From: PCRC01 sp017848435
Lineage (GTDB): Bacteria; Pseudomonadota; Gammaproteobacteria; Burkholderiales; Burkholderiaceae_C
Direction: 5' to 3'
NCBI GenBank assembly: GCA_965284315.1
Contig: OZ260072.1
Span: 1,550,001 to 1,614,000, forward strand
DNA length: 64,000 nt
Both the position numbers and the translations under genes were made by a program. Numbering within the stretch: position 1 is the first letter of the stretch; the number at the start of each line of letters is the position of its first letter. The notes beneath the pieces were generated by a model that had not been told where the DNA came from, made no database searches, and was given only the letters and a program-made list of their open reading frames with translations. Positions 33,110-41,428 of this stretch are shown here, piece after piece.

Positions 33110-34486
33110 ATGAGTCAGTACAGCTTTAAAGTCAAATACACAGACCAGAAGTGGTTGACAGACGCTGGGTATGGGAGAGTCGCACATCTTCCATTTATCG
33201 TTGACCACCGTCCCGGGTATCACCGAACTGGATCCCAATATCTGATAGATCGGGGTCTGGGAATTTGGGCCGGTGGGAAGCCTGGAACAGAAGTTCGTCC
33301 ACCGACGTCACGAAGCTTGCGGTCTTATGCTGCTTGGCTGTGCAATTTTTTGGAGTGGTCTCAGAAAAGAGGTGTTGATTTATTTTCAGCTGACTACGCC
33401 GAGCATATCTATGGTCGATACCAACGAGAACTACTTGCAGGCATCTGGAGTCGGGACGGTCAGGGCTTGAGTGAGACAACGGTCAATCTCTACGTCGACA
33501 CAGCGGTTGACTTCCTTGTCTGGTTGGCGGCCAAGAAAGAACGCCCTCCTTTTGTGGTGCCCGTCATTACAAGGACGACAAGCAGAGGTTCTGCGAGTAG
33601 TTCCGTTTCACATCGATTAAATGCTACCGAAGTACGGCAAGGCAAGGTTCGCCAAGCTCCTCGCACTTTGCGCATGCCGAGCGATTCCGAATTGGACTGT
33701 TGGCTAACCTCCGTTTATGCGAAAAATGGACTAACTTTCGGACTGATGTGCGAAACGGTGATTGATACCGCTATCCGACGTGAGGAAGCCTGCTGCTGGC
33801 GCATTGACACACTCCCTCTAAATCCCAAGGATTGGGTCATTGCGAATCCCACTGCTGAGTCATTGGACAAGCAAGTGATGGTGACTCTTCGATATGGCAC
33901 AAAAGGTCCTGAGTATGGATTCGACCATGGTGACAAGATCGGTCCAAAGCGGATCATAAAAATACCGTTGCGGTTAGCTGACAAATTGCACAGCTATCGC
34001 ATTAAGGTACGACCGGTACTGCTCGCTAAGCGGGTTACGCAAGTTCGGGGCGCAGCAGCGCAAAGAAAAATCCGGGATGACGCAGTCCACTTGTTTCTAT
34101 CTCCGGAAGGCAATCGAGAAAGTGCGTCCAGGTTTTATGAAGCTTGGAAATCAGGGCAATTGCCTTTTCCAGAGTGGTCTCCGCACCTAGGGCGCCATTG
34201 GTGGTCGTGCTCAACGCTTATGCAAGAGATTCGAGGGAGTGAACTCTTTAGCGAAACTTCCCACCCCATGCCAGGAGTTTTGATCGTCTCATTACTGACG
34301 GATGTAATTCGGATGAAGATCACGCCGCAGCTTGGACACGCTAGCAGCAAGACAGCCCAGCTCTACATGCAGTGGGCGATTGACCAAACTGGGATTGCAT
34401 TGCCTGAACGATTTCAAGCGGCGATGCTTGATGAGGAGACGCCAATAACCGAGAAAACTTTACAGAATGACCATTCGAAAATTTGA
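33110..34486 (+). CDS. Tyrosine recombinase 1 of the trio, complete catalytic set
   Basis: A 458-residue site-specific recombinase. The N-terminal part (about residues 60-160) looks like a SAM-like core-binding domain. The catalytic residues are all present: Arg223 (TAIRREEA), His359 and Arg362 (HLGRHWW), His410 (QLGHASSKTAQ) and Tyr419 (LYMQW). It should therefore cut and rejoin DNA. It is the first gene of the module, 100 bp from the junction in the MFS gene. Its end overlaps recombinase 2 by 20 bp. Position and size resemble TnpA of Tn554-like elements or GmtY of gamma-mobile-trio islands; a profile search would decide. Confidence 0.88.
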   Translation: MSQYSFKVKYTDQKWLTDAGYGRVAHLPFIVDHRPGYHRTGSQYLIDRGLGIWAGGKPGTEVRPPTSRSLRSYAAWLCNFLEWSQKRGVDLFSADYAEHIYGRYQRELLAGIWSRDGQGLSETTVNLYVDTAVDFLVWLAAKKERPPFVVPVITRTTSRGSASSSVSHRLNATEVRQGKVRQAPRTLRMPSDSELDCWLTSVYAKNGLTFGLMCETVIDTAIRREEACCWRIDTLPLNPKDWVIANPTAESLDKQVMVTLRYGTKGPEYGFDHGDKIGPKRIIKIPLRLADKLHSYRIKVRPVLLAKRVTQVRGAAAQRKIRDDAVHLFLSPEGNRESASRFYEAWKSGQLPFPEWSPHLGRHWWSCSTLMQEIRGSELFSETSHPMPGVLIVSLLTDVIRMKITPQLGHASSKTAQLYMQWAIDQTGIALPERFQAAMLDEETPITEKTLQNDHSKI

Positions 34487-36554
34487 AAAAGATCATCTCG
34501 CAAATATTCCACCGCGTTTGGAGTTAGTGGGTGCAGATCACATCAAAATCGAAACAGGTAACAACCTTATATTTTGGACCTTACATGGCGAAAAACCGTG
34601 TCTAGTAGATTTGACAGACCTCGCATTGGGTCAAGTTAACCCCAAAAAGACGGGCCAAGAAGAACGTTGGGTTGGTGGTTATTCCGGACGTCCATTACTA
34701 ATCAATGAATTAATACCTGCAATAAAGGACAAACTTACCTGGGCGGCACAGCGAACATGTGATGGGTTTGTATCCAATCTAAAGAGCTGGTGGAGACTCT
34801 TTGATGAAATGGAGATCAAAGATCATGGGACGGGCCAGAGACTGGCGTTGGTATGTAGTGTGTGCGATTTGACGCACCTACATCATCAGATGGCAGTACA
34901 GAGATTTTCTCCTGTGACTTTCTCCGCATTCCGATCAGTCGCTGATGCCACCCTGCGCGCACTTGGCAAAGCTCCGCTCGCTTGGGTGGGGCCCGGAATG
35001 CAACCCTCAAATAGACAACTTGCTACACCTGAGCAGTCAAGACAACTCTTTCTTGCGATCAAGCGAGGGTGGCTCGATGCTTTAGATAGGTGGCAATTAG
35101 TAGATAAATTAATTTCTGGCGTAAAAAAACCAGAAAACGAAAGAGAAATATCTTTACTAAAAAATTCACGGTACTTTGTTGAAACGCAGGAACAGCTGCA
35201 GTTAACTGGTAAGTACTTCGTTACTGTGGATGATTTGCTAATGAGATGGGATAAGGAGATAAAGACTTCAAGGATGCAGATGTCACGTCTCGGCATGCTA
35301 ACGCAAGTAATGCATGAAGCCTTTTATCCCACAGCAACTGATATTAGGATGGCATTTCATCTCGCTTTGATTGGTGGCGGATGGAACGTTCAGACGTTAT
35401 TAGATTTAAAAGTGAATGTTGAGGGTACTTTGGATGATAGAACCCCATTTCTGAAAAACCACCCTCAGAACTCAAGCCGATACATTCTTACCGGGTTTAA
35501 AGCTCGTGGGAAAAGTGATCATATTTTGCATGGTGATTGGAAGTCTGATCGTTCACCTGGCAGCATCATTAACACTTTGGTAGAACGAACTTGGCCATTG
35601 CGTCTTGAGCTATTAAATGATCTAAGAGAAGCACAACTTCAGCTGAATAGAATAATTGCCCAACAAGCGGATCATTCTGAAATTGCGAAATCAATAAAAA
35701 ATGTGATTGAACTTAAAAGAAAATCAACAAGTGTATGGATTGCAATTGGTAAAGGAACCGTTGAAGCCTTGAGCGCGGAAACTTTCGATAAAACGATTAA
35801 GAATGCTACTTTTTTGAGCAAGATAATCGAGCAATTAAATATTAAAAAAAGTGATACATCTCAAAAAATACCGAGAATAACAGCAAGTGATTTTCGCGAT
35901 ATTTTTGCTGAATATATTTATAGAATTACCGGCGGCTCGGTCTTAGCGGTCAAACAACTTTTAGGACAACGTTCATTGTCCACCGCTGGTAAGTATCTCG
36001 ATAACAATATAATAAATAAAATGGTTGCCCGCAAGTTTGTGGGTTACACGAATGAAATGTGGAGCATGCTATGTGAAACGGGACGCGTGGATCACACACT
36101 TTTGAAACAAATTGTCGATCATGGAAAAGTATCTGAAATTCAAATACTTCGCCTTAACGAGTATCGAAATTTAAAGAAAAGTCGCTTAAAAATTGGCTGT
36201 AGAAATCCGACCTCTCCACCCCCTCGTCTAGATCCTTCATTCATTGCGAATGGTGAAAAGCTTTGTACGATGCACAGATGTATGGTCTGCTCTGAGAACG
36301 CTGTTCTTGCACCAGAATCCTTAAACGGTTTAACCATGAGATTGGCCGAGTTGAAATATCTTCAGGTTCGCATGCCAATAGAGAATTTTAATCGTGGAGG
36401 CGATATTTCTTTTGGCACCGAAGCGGAAAATATTGAAGCGGCTCTATTTTGTTTTGATTCAAAGAAGGTAAAAGAATTGCTAGATATGTGGCAAGACAAT
36501 ATTGCCCGAGGTACTCACAAAGCGCCCGAATTTAATGGGCTGTCTCAGCAATAG
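34467..36554 (+). CDS. Tyrosine recombinase-like protein 2, degenerate active site
   Basis: A 695-residue protein. The C-terminal third keeps the recombinase outline but not its chemistry. At the first-Arg position the sequence reads GGGWNVQTLLDL (Asn307). The HxxR box reads SDFR (Ser474, Arg477). The GH box reads LLGQRSLSTAGKYL (Gln501, Tyr510 at the correct +9 spacing). A cysteine/histidine cluster (Cys600, His603, Cys605, Cys608) near the C-terminus suggests a metal site. It probably serves as a structural or DNA-binding partner of recombinases 1 and 3. It is the most AT-rich gene of the window and starts inside the end of recombinase 1. Confidence 0.72.
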   Translation: MTIRKFEKDHLANIPPRLELVGADHIKIETGNNLIFWTLHGEKPCLVDLTDLALGQVNPKKTGQEERWVGGYSGRPLLINELIPAIKDKLTWAAQRTCDGFVSNLKSWWRLFDEMEIKDHGTGQRLALVCSVCDLTHLHHQMAVQRFSPVTFSAFRSVADATLRALGKAPLAWVGPGMQPSNRQLATPEQSRQLFLAIKRGWLDALDRWQLVDKLISGVKKPENEREISLLKNSRYFVETQEQLQLTGKYFVTVDDLLMRWDKEIKTSRMQMSRLGMLTQVMHEAFYPTATDIRMAFHLALIGGGWNVQTLLDLKVNVEGTLDDRTPFLKNHPQNSSRYILTGFKARGKSDHILHGDWKSDRSPGSIINTLVERTWPLRLELLNDLREAQLQLNRIIAQQADHSEIAKSIKNVIELKRKSTSVWIAIGKGTVEALSAETFDKTIKNATFLSKIIEQLNIKKSDTSQKIPRITASDFRDIFAEYIYRITGGSVLAVKQLLGQRSLSTAGKYLDNNIINKMVARKFVGYTNEMWSMLCETGRVDHTLLKQIVDHGKVSEIQILRLNEYRNLKKSRLKIGCRNPTSPPPRLDPSFIANGEKLCTMHRCMVCSENAVLAPESLNGLTMRLAELKYLQVRMPIENFNRGGDISFGTEAENIEAALFCFDSKKVKELLDMWQDNIARGTHKAPEFNGLSQQ

Positions 36555-36569
36555 CTGCAAAGCTGAATC

Positions 36570-38903
36570 ATGGCATTGAAAAATTCCTTAATCTCAAATG
36601 ATGTCCGCCAAGAGTTTAGTGTGGGTGCTTCAAGAGCGCTCGGCTTACATAAAGCGGAGGATATACAGCACTTAGATGGTACGGCTTTATTACACATCCA
36701 ATCATTGCTCGGCCATGGCTCTGATTGGGGTGTTTGGCAGACCCCGCGTAACTGGTTTCCAGGTGGTTTCAAAGCTGGGTGGAGCGTCTGCATAAAAGAC
36801 CGGATAAACAGTCTCCTGCCTGTAAATTTAAGAAGTGTACATGTAAGGGAATGCGATTCACATCAATTACTTTGCCAATTGATTGATGACTCATTGCTTA
36901 TGTGCATCCGCTATTTGATTTTGTGTCGTATTGGACCGATGAGTCTGGTGAACTGGCGAGATAGCTTAGATCCTTCAGTAATAGCGCAAATTGCCTATTC
37001 TCATTTGCCAAAGCTAGCTGTGATTGGTATTGAAAAAGAACTAAATAAAGCTAATTTATTAGATCAAATCGCTAATAAAAGGCAGAATAAAACAACTCAA
37101 TCGATAAGTTGTTTTTCACTAATAAATTATGAGGATATAGATACTCTCAGCAGTGCAATAAGTACAAAGCAGTGCTTAAAAAATGAGATCAAACGCATGC
37201 ACGCAGCATTCACCCGCAAACTTTGGGGGGATGTACCTGATGTAAGGATTGATATCTCGAAAATTACCCAAGTTCGAGGTCATCAGTTAAAACAGCAGCA
37301 AGAAAGAACTTCGTCTCCGCATTTACCGCTCCCAGATGAATTTGTTGGTGAAATTGGTCAAAAATCCTATTGGCTGATTAAGCATCTGGGACCAAATCTT
37401 CTGTGTATTTTGAACGATTTTCAAGAAATTTGGAAAGATGCTGCGGTTCGGGGCATTGATGCCCGTAATTTAAGTGAGACATGTCGCAAATATCTATCAG
37501 TTTATTCTTGGAGGGATGCTGAAGGAGTAGTAATTAAAAACCTGCCGTTTGATATGCGACTTAATCAAAGAGGCTCGCATAGTAAGAAAACGTCAGCAAG
37601 TCTCCGTTTTGAATCACAAAGCATCGGTAGTTCTATCGAGTCCAGCGGGATGAGTGAAGGCACTAAAAGCGCTTCCTGGCCTCCACGAGGTGCCGCTCAT
37701 ATATTTGGATTGACCAGGGCGCTGCAGGGCGCGCACCTTTTCGTCATTGGGTTGTCGACTGGAGCTAGAAACGGTGAAGCTTTAGTGATGGAGCGAGGGT
37801 GTGTGACAAGAGCTCCGGACGGAATTCCATATGCTAACGGTAAGACCTACAAGCTGGTTCGTAGGCATGAAGGGCAGCTGCGGGATTGGGCTTTACCAGC
37901 ATTAGCTGAGGCGGCATTTGAACAGCAGGCGAAATTGATTTGTCTTGTGGAGCGACTTAGTCCATTGAGTGAAATCAGCGCAGTTGTCAACCCAAGCAAG
38001 GTCATCCCTGGTATTGGGCTGTGGTTCGCTTCAAACGATCGTGGTGCGGCACCGACTTCTGCAACTCTTCAGCAAGTACTCAAAGGTTACGTCCTAACTT
38101 TGGGCATGGAGACTAAGCCTGGGGGTCAATTGATAAGGCCTCACCGGCTCCGAAAAACTCTTGCACGAATGGTGGCGCTAGCGGTAGCTCACGCTCCCAA
38201 AGTGCTCCAAGACGTATTTGGTCACGACAGCATCGAAATGACCATTTATTACATCTTGACGGATAAGAGCCTCGCCGCCGAAATCGACGTCATTGCCAAA
38301 GAACTTCGAGTAATGCGTTGTACTGACGTGATCGCCTCTATCGTTGCTACTGAGAGCGGTCAACCTATTGAGAATTCGGTACGCCGCGACAACACGATGA
38401 CGATTAATCTACCGACTATCAGCAATTGCGGGGGACGAGCTGCAGAACCTGTTCGGCAAGCCGTAACGGACTTCGGTCGAGAGCTACACCGTACATCGCA
38501 AGAATGGGGCGCGGAGAGCATCGGTGAACTTGCTCAAATTCTGACAATTGGCGGTACCACGTGGGACCTTGTTCGACCAGGTGTGATTTGTACAAAGTCT
38601 CTTGGTGAGTTTGGTCCGTGTAACAAAAAGCGTGGACATGCTGACCCCGCAAATTGCCAAACCAGTTGCGATCATCGGCTTGAGGAAGCATGGATTCGGG
38701 AGGACGTTGATCGTTGTTTAGGAGATTCGGTTGAGGAGTGGCAACGGCAAACTGAGGCTGGCCACGACCTTGTTGCTGAGTTTTGGGCCGGTCAAGTCCG
38801 TATGCATGCTGAAAGATTTTCCGACTTGAAATTAAAGTGGATAAAGGATCCGCGGGTTGCTGCTTTGTTGTCTTCGATTGGTAGCCATCAGGGAAGCAAA
38901 TGA
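36570..38903 (+). CDS. Tyrosine recombinase 3 of the trio, with C-terminal Cys cluster
   Basis: A 777-residue recombinase. The first 380 residues have no recognisable domain. The catalytic domain follows, with Arg400 (STGARNGEALVM), His525 and Arg528 (RPHRLRKTL), His552 (VFGHDSIEM) and Tyr561 (TIYYILTD). The C-terminal region carries Cys674, Cys684, Cys696, Cys700 and His702 in a GPCNKKRGH...CQTSCDH context, a likely zinc-binding tail. It begins 15 bp after recombinase 2 and overlaps the small fourth gene by 4 bp, so the four are one operon. GmtZ of gamma-mobile-trio islands and TnpB of Tn554-type units are the candidate relatives. Confidence 0.85.
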   Translation: MALKNSLISNDVRQEFSVGASRALGLHKAEDIQHLDGTALLHIQSLLGHGSDWGVWQTPRNWFPGGFKAGWSVCIKDRINSLLPVNLRSVHVRECDSHQLLCQLIDDSLLMCIRYLILCRIGPMSLVNWRDSLDPSVIAQIAYSHLPKLAVIGIEKELNKANLLDQIANKRQNKTTQSISCFSLINYEDIDTLSSAISTKQCLKNEIKRMHAAFTRKLWGDVPDVRIDISKITQVRGHQLKQQQERTSSPHLPLPDEFVGEIGQKSYWLIKHLGPNLLCILNDFQEIWKDAAVRGIDARNLSETCRKYLSVYSWRDAEGVVIKNLPFDMRLNQRGSHSKKTSASLRFESQSIGSSIESSGMSEGTKSASWPPRGAAHIFGLTRALQGAHLFVIGLSTGARNGEALVMERGCVTRAPDGIPYANGKTYKLVRRHEGQLRDWALPALAEAAFEQQAKLICLVERLSPLSEISAVVNPSKVIPGIGLWFASNDRGAAPTSATLQQVLKGYVLTLGMETKPGGQLIRPHRLRKTLARMVALAVAHAPKVLQDVFGHDSIEMTIYYILTDKSLAAEIDVIAKELRVMRCTDVIASIVATESGQPIENSVRRDNTMTINLPTISNCGGRAAEPVRQAVTDFGRELHRTSQEWGAESIGELAQILTIGGTTWDLVRPGVICTKSLGEFGPCNKKRGHADPANCQTSCDHRLEEAWIREDVDRCLGDSVEEWQRQTEAGHDLVAEFWAGQVRMHAERFSDLKLKWIKDPRVAALLSSIGSHQGSK

Positions 38904-39448
38904 CAGCTAAGAAAATCAAAAAATATCCCCAGTCGACCAAGGACCTCATTCGCCATAAAGCGCTTGATCAAGGCAAGGAGCGCTTTGAGATTGTTATCGA
39001 ATCCGTTTCGGCGGCCATGCTGAAAATTGAAACTGAGATCAAGGATAACGATGGCGTCTATCCAGCTAACGGAGGGTCATTGACGTTGAGCGAGCTTTTA
39101 CGTCGTTCAAATGTGGGCTCTAAGACACTTTTCGGTAGCAAGTACAAGGACGGCTTTAAAAGGGAGGTCGTAGATTCATGGCTAGAAAAAATCAAGACTT
39201 TGGCTACAACCTCGCGCAAGGAAGTTCAGAAGAGCGCACTTGAACGTGTTTCTGAGTGGCGAAACCTGTACGAGGATTTGTTGCGATCTCACCGAAAAAG
39301 TGAGCTTGATCTTCAGGAAGCTCTGCGCAAGCTTGCTGAGGCAGAGAAGCAGATAGTCGAATACGCTAGTGAAAGTAAACGAGTGAAAGAGCGGCCAAGT
39401 AAGGCCGCAGGTGGAAAAGTAGTTCCCATAAACCAAAGCGTCGGATGA
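38900..39448 (+). CDS. Small coiled-coil protein of the recombinase module (TnpC-like?)
   Basis: A 182-residue charged protein coupled to recombinase 3 through an ATGA overlap. The first 100 residues include a helix-turn-helix-like stretch (LTLSELLRRSNVGSKTLFGSKY). The segment from about residue 105 to 165 is a heptad-rich coiled coil (EWRNLYEDLLRSHRKSELDL, EALRKLAEAEKQIVEYASES). Tn554-like and related multi-recombinase modules end with a small DNA-binding/coiled-coil accessory protein of similar shape. Assignment rests on position and architecture, not on recognised sequence. Confidence 0.65.
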   Translation: MTAKKIKKYPQSTKDLIRHKALDQGKERFEIVIESVSAAMLKIETEIKDNDGVYPANGGSLTLSELLRRSNVGSKTLFGSKYKDGFKREVVDSWLEKIKTLATTSRKEVQKSALERVSEWRNLYEDLLRSHRKSELDLQEALRKLAEAEKQIVEYASESKRVKERPSKAAGGKVVPINQSVG

Positions 39449-39675
39449 AGGTCTCTGCAGGCTGGCACTTGGCAAACGGGTCGTGCCCATTCAATCGCGT
39501 CGTTCGCCATCGTGGGTGCGTGATCTTCATCGCGCACGATGCCTCAGCACTGGGTTTATCTCAAGATGGGATGCCCGACGCTTACGAAGGTGTCTTGCAC
39601 AGAAGCCCCTTTTCTGGTTAAATATGAAGCTTATAGGGTGTAGCCCAATTGGGCTCATTTTATGAACATTTGGGT

Positions 39676-39975
39676 GTGAAAAAAACAACTCACCCACAAA
39701 ATCAGTTTGGTTTGGCACTCAGATTGGCCCGAAAATCCAAAAACATTCCTCAAGAAAGCTTCGACGTTGTGTCTGGTCGGACCTACATCAGTTGTCTAGA
39801 ACGAGGTTTGAAGTCACCTACGCTTGAAAAGGTCGATCAGTTGGCCTCAGTCGTCGGTGTACATCCGCTTACGCTACTGGCTCTTTCATACGGCATGTCT
39901 GACAGAAAAAGCCTAGCTAAGGTGCTCAGCAACGTCAAAGAGGAGTTGACTCAGATACTGGACGCGAAATCATGA
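39676..39975 (+). CDS. Xre-family helix-turn-helix regulator
   Basis: A protein of about 99 residues with one HTH_3 domain: GLALRLARKSKNIPQESFDVV, RTYISCLERGLKSPTLEKVDQLASV and VHPLTLLALSYG are the classical Xre pattern. The tail is helical. A GTG at 39676 (MKKTTHPQNQF) is preferred; an upstream in-frame TTG at 39649 is an alternative. It follows the recombinase operon after a 227-bp gap in which I see no gene, and may regulate the element. It could also be cargo. Confidence 0.75.
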   Translation: MKKTTHPQNQFGLALRLARKSKNIPQESFDVVSGRTYISCLERGLKSPTLEKVDQLASVVGVHPLTLLALSYGMSDRKSLAKVLSNVKEELTQILDAKS

Positions 39976-40026
39976 TGTGAGGAGATTTTTTAGGATGGCT
40001 CAGCTTGGTAATGCCCAGCCTCTTCT

Positions 40027-40452
40027 ATGACACCAAAGACAAGACCCAAAAGCATGCATCCGTCCCTTGCCCAGTTCCAACCAAATCGACCAACTGACCT
40101 GTCACAAATTGCTGAACTTCTCAGAAAACGTCCAGGTGAAATTTCGTCGCTGCCTTCTTGCTTGCCGGATGAAGTTTTGATCTCGGTGGCCCGTGATCTC
40201 CGAGCCATTGAGATACCCCACCTTGTAGATGACCACTCTTTGATAACTGCGCCCTTGCTTTTGGTGTTGGATCTCCACATGAAGGTCAGAAGCAGGCCTA
40301 AGGAAAAACTCCAAATTTCCGAAGAAACCATGCATAGCACTATGCGCGCATACCAATGGGCAGTTGAGAGGGAGATAGTCGCAAGGGCTATCGGAGCAGA
40401 CAGCAGCGAAGATGAAAAGACTCTCGTAAAAGCGATTCGACACGAGATTTGA
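40027..40452 (+). CDS. Unknown protein in the recombinase module
   Basis: A 141-residue soluble protein of unknown family. It is rich in Leu, Arg and Glu and appears mostly helical (SQIAELLRKRPGEISSLPSC, STMRAYQWAVEREIVARAIG). No signal peptide or membrane helix is visible. It lies 52 bp after the Xre gene on the same strand and shares its lower GC, so it belongs to the mobile module. It could be a partner of the Xre protein. I do not recognise it. Confidence 0.5.
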   Translation: MTPKTRPKSMHPSLAQFQPNRPTDLSQIAELLRKRPGEISSLPSCLPDEVLISVARDLRAIEIPHLVDDHSLITAPLLLVLDLHMKVRSRPKEKLQISEETMHSTMRAYQWAVEREIVARAIGADSSEDEKTLVKAIRHEI

Positions 40453-40607
40453 GTTTCGCTGATTTTACCCACGCGCCAAACAGCTGGGCATGTTGGCGGT
40501 CGCAATGAAGCTTTCCAAATCAGAAGCAACGGCCAAGTTATCTGACAGCTAATTTGGGGCTTATGTCCAAGAAATGCTGTGCAAAGGCCGACGCCCCGTT
40601 ATCCCCG

Positions 40608-40692
40608 CTACGCAGCCTCCTTTGCTACACGGCCTAGCAACTGCTCCAGCCCGGCTGAGCCGGATTGCACATAGGACAGGGCAAGAAGCATC
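40608..40692 (-). pseudogene. 3' end of an unidentified gene, cut by the IS66 end
   Basis: On the minus strand an open frame runs from the IS66 terminus at 40692 to a TAG at 40608, giving MLLALSYVQSGSAGLEQLLG followed by RVAKEAA. The composition is GC-rich, unlike the recombinase module. It looks like the C-terminal tail of a gene whose remainder was displaced by the IS66 insertion. The parent gene is not recognised, and it may be chance. Confidence 0.3.
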
Positions 40693-40885
40693 GTAAGCGT
40701 CGGGCCAACCCCGTCTTGAAAGCAGCCGGCTAAGCGGCAAGGATGGTGTCCACGAAGGAATTGAAGTGGACACCATGAAAGACGCCAGAAAGGTCACGCG
40801 CCGGCAGTACAGCGCCGAAGTCAAAGCCTAGGTGCTGGCCGAATGCGCGCAACGCGGAGCGTCAGTGGCGAGTGTGACCACGGCG
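40693..40885 (+). mobile_element. IS66-family 5' end remnant with broken tnpA
   Basis: The segment opens with GTAAGCG, the conserved IS66 terminal sequence. An ATG at 40775 starts the IS66 tnpA-type protein MKDARKVTRRQYSAEVKA, interrupted by an in-frame TAG at 40829-40831. Beyond the stop the frame reads VLAECAQRGASVASV, the expected continuation. The homology ends near 40885 and no tnpB or tnpC follows. It is a dead fragment, and IS66 3' ends reappear at 43651 and 46782. Confidence 0.8.
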
Positions 40886-40913
40886 CTGCTGGACCGGCTG
40901 CTATCACCGGCCG

Positions 40914-41276
40914 TTACCGGGTATCCCGGTCTTGCCGGATGATGTCGATGCTGGAGAGCTGCCCGGTGCTGGGCGCCACGGGGAGTGCCCTCATCTCGGC
41001 AGCCAGTTGCTCCGCGGTTTTCCAGCCCCGCCGCACGACCGGGTGACCAAAACGGTCTACCCCTGACACCCGACCCGGGTCGGCCAGTACCTGGCCACTG
41101 CTGGCCTGCACTGGTGGGATGGCAATGGGCAAGGGCGACTGCCAGTGGCTGCCTTGCACAGCCTGCCCAATCAAGGCCATCAGCTCACCCTGCAAAGAGC
41201 GGTGGTTCAGCGCGGCGCGCTGGCGCAGCGCCTCGGCCCATGGCTCGGGCACATCCTTGATCGACAGATTGGGCAT
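40914..41276 (-). CDS. Ribbon-helix-helix antitoxin (FitA/Arc-like), orphan
   Basis: A 120-residue protein. The N-terminal 40 residues are a typical FitA-type RHH domain (MPNLSIKDVPEPWAEALRQR, then HRSLQGELMALIGQAV); the tail is Pro/Ser-rich and would bind a PIN toxin. The ATG at 41276 is the natural start, and longer in-frame sequence upstream lacks domain support. A vapC/fitB-type toxin normally follows on the same strand. Here the IS66 fragment lies immediately after the stop, so the toxin gene is missing. Confidence 0.75.
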   Translation of the reverse strand: MPNLSIKDVPEPWAEALRQRAALNHRSLQGELMALIGQAVQGSHWQSPLPIAIPPVQASSGQVLADPGRVSGVDRFGHPVVRRGWKTAEQLAAEMRALPVAPSTGQLSSIDIIRQDRDTR

Positions 41277-41428
41277 GATCGCCTCCAAAACAGAACCATG
41301 TTCCATTTTGGTGCTATTTTGCTGCCAATGCAAGTGTGTCGGACTTTGCTTGCTATTCGCAATCGGTATGGTTGCGCATCCAGCACTTCGCCCCATTCCG
41401 GTTGACTGATTGAACGCAGGCAGCGGAT

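Larger units (their letters stand above)
33010..40560. mobile_element. AT-richer mobile module with three tyrosine recombinases
   Basis: Starting in the broken MFS gene and running to about 40560, the DNA is visibly poorer in G+C than both flanks and has different codon use. It carries four tightly packed plus-strand genes: three tyrosine-recombinase-like proteins and a coiled-coil protein. An Xre regulator and an unknown gene follow. The layout is reminiscent of Tn554-type TnpA/TnpB/TnpC units, recombinase-in-trio (RIT) elements and gamma-mobile-trio islands. I cannot assign it to one of them by reading alone. The left boundary is well defined by the MFS truncation. The right boundary is inferred from composition only, and no terminal repeats were established. 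Confidence 0.75.

Noticed and set aside
33010..40560. Prophage as the identity of the low-GC segment
   Set aside because: There are no capsid, tail, terminase, lysis or replication genes; the content is recombinases and a few small proteins.
40457..40560. Right-end copy of the left-end repeats of the recombinase module
   Set aside because: Weak likenesses (CTGATTTTA, TTATCTGAC) exist but are too short to separate from chance in AT-richer DNA.
40561..40824. Minus-strand frame of 87 codons across the IS66 terminus
   Set aside because: It reads straight through the GTAAGCG IS66 terminus and the tnpA start, so it cannot be a natural gene as drawn. Only the short tail at 40608-40692 was kept as a possible gene remnant.
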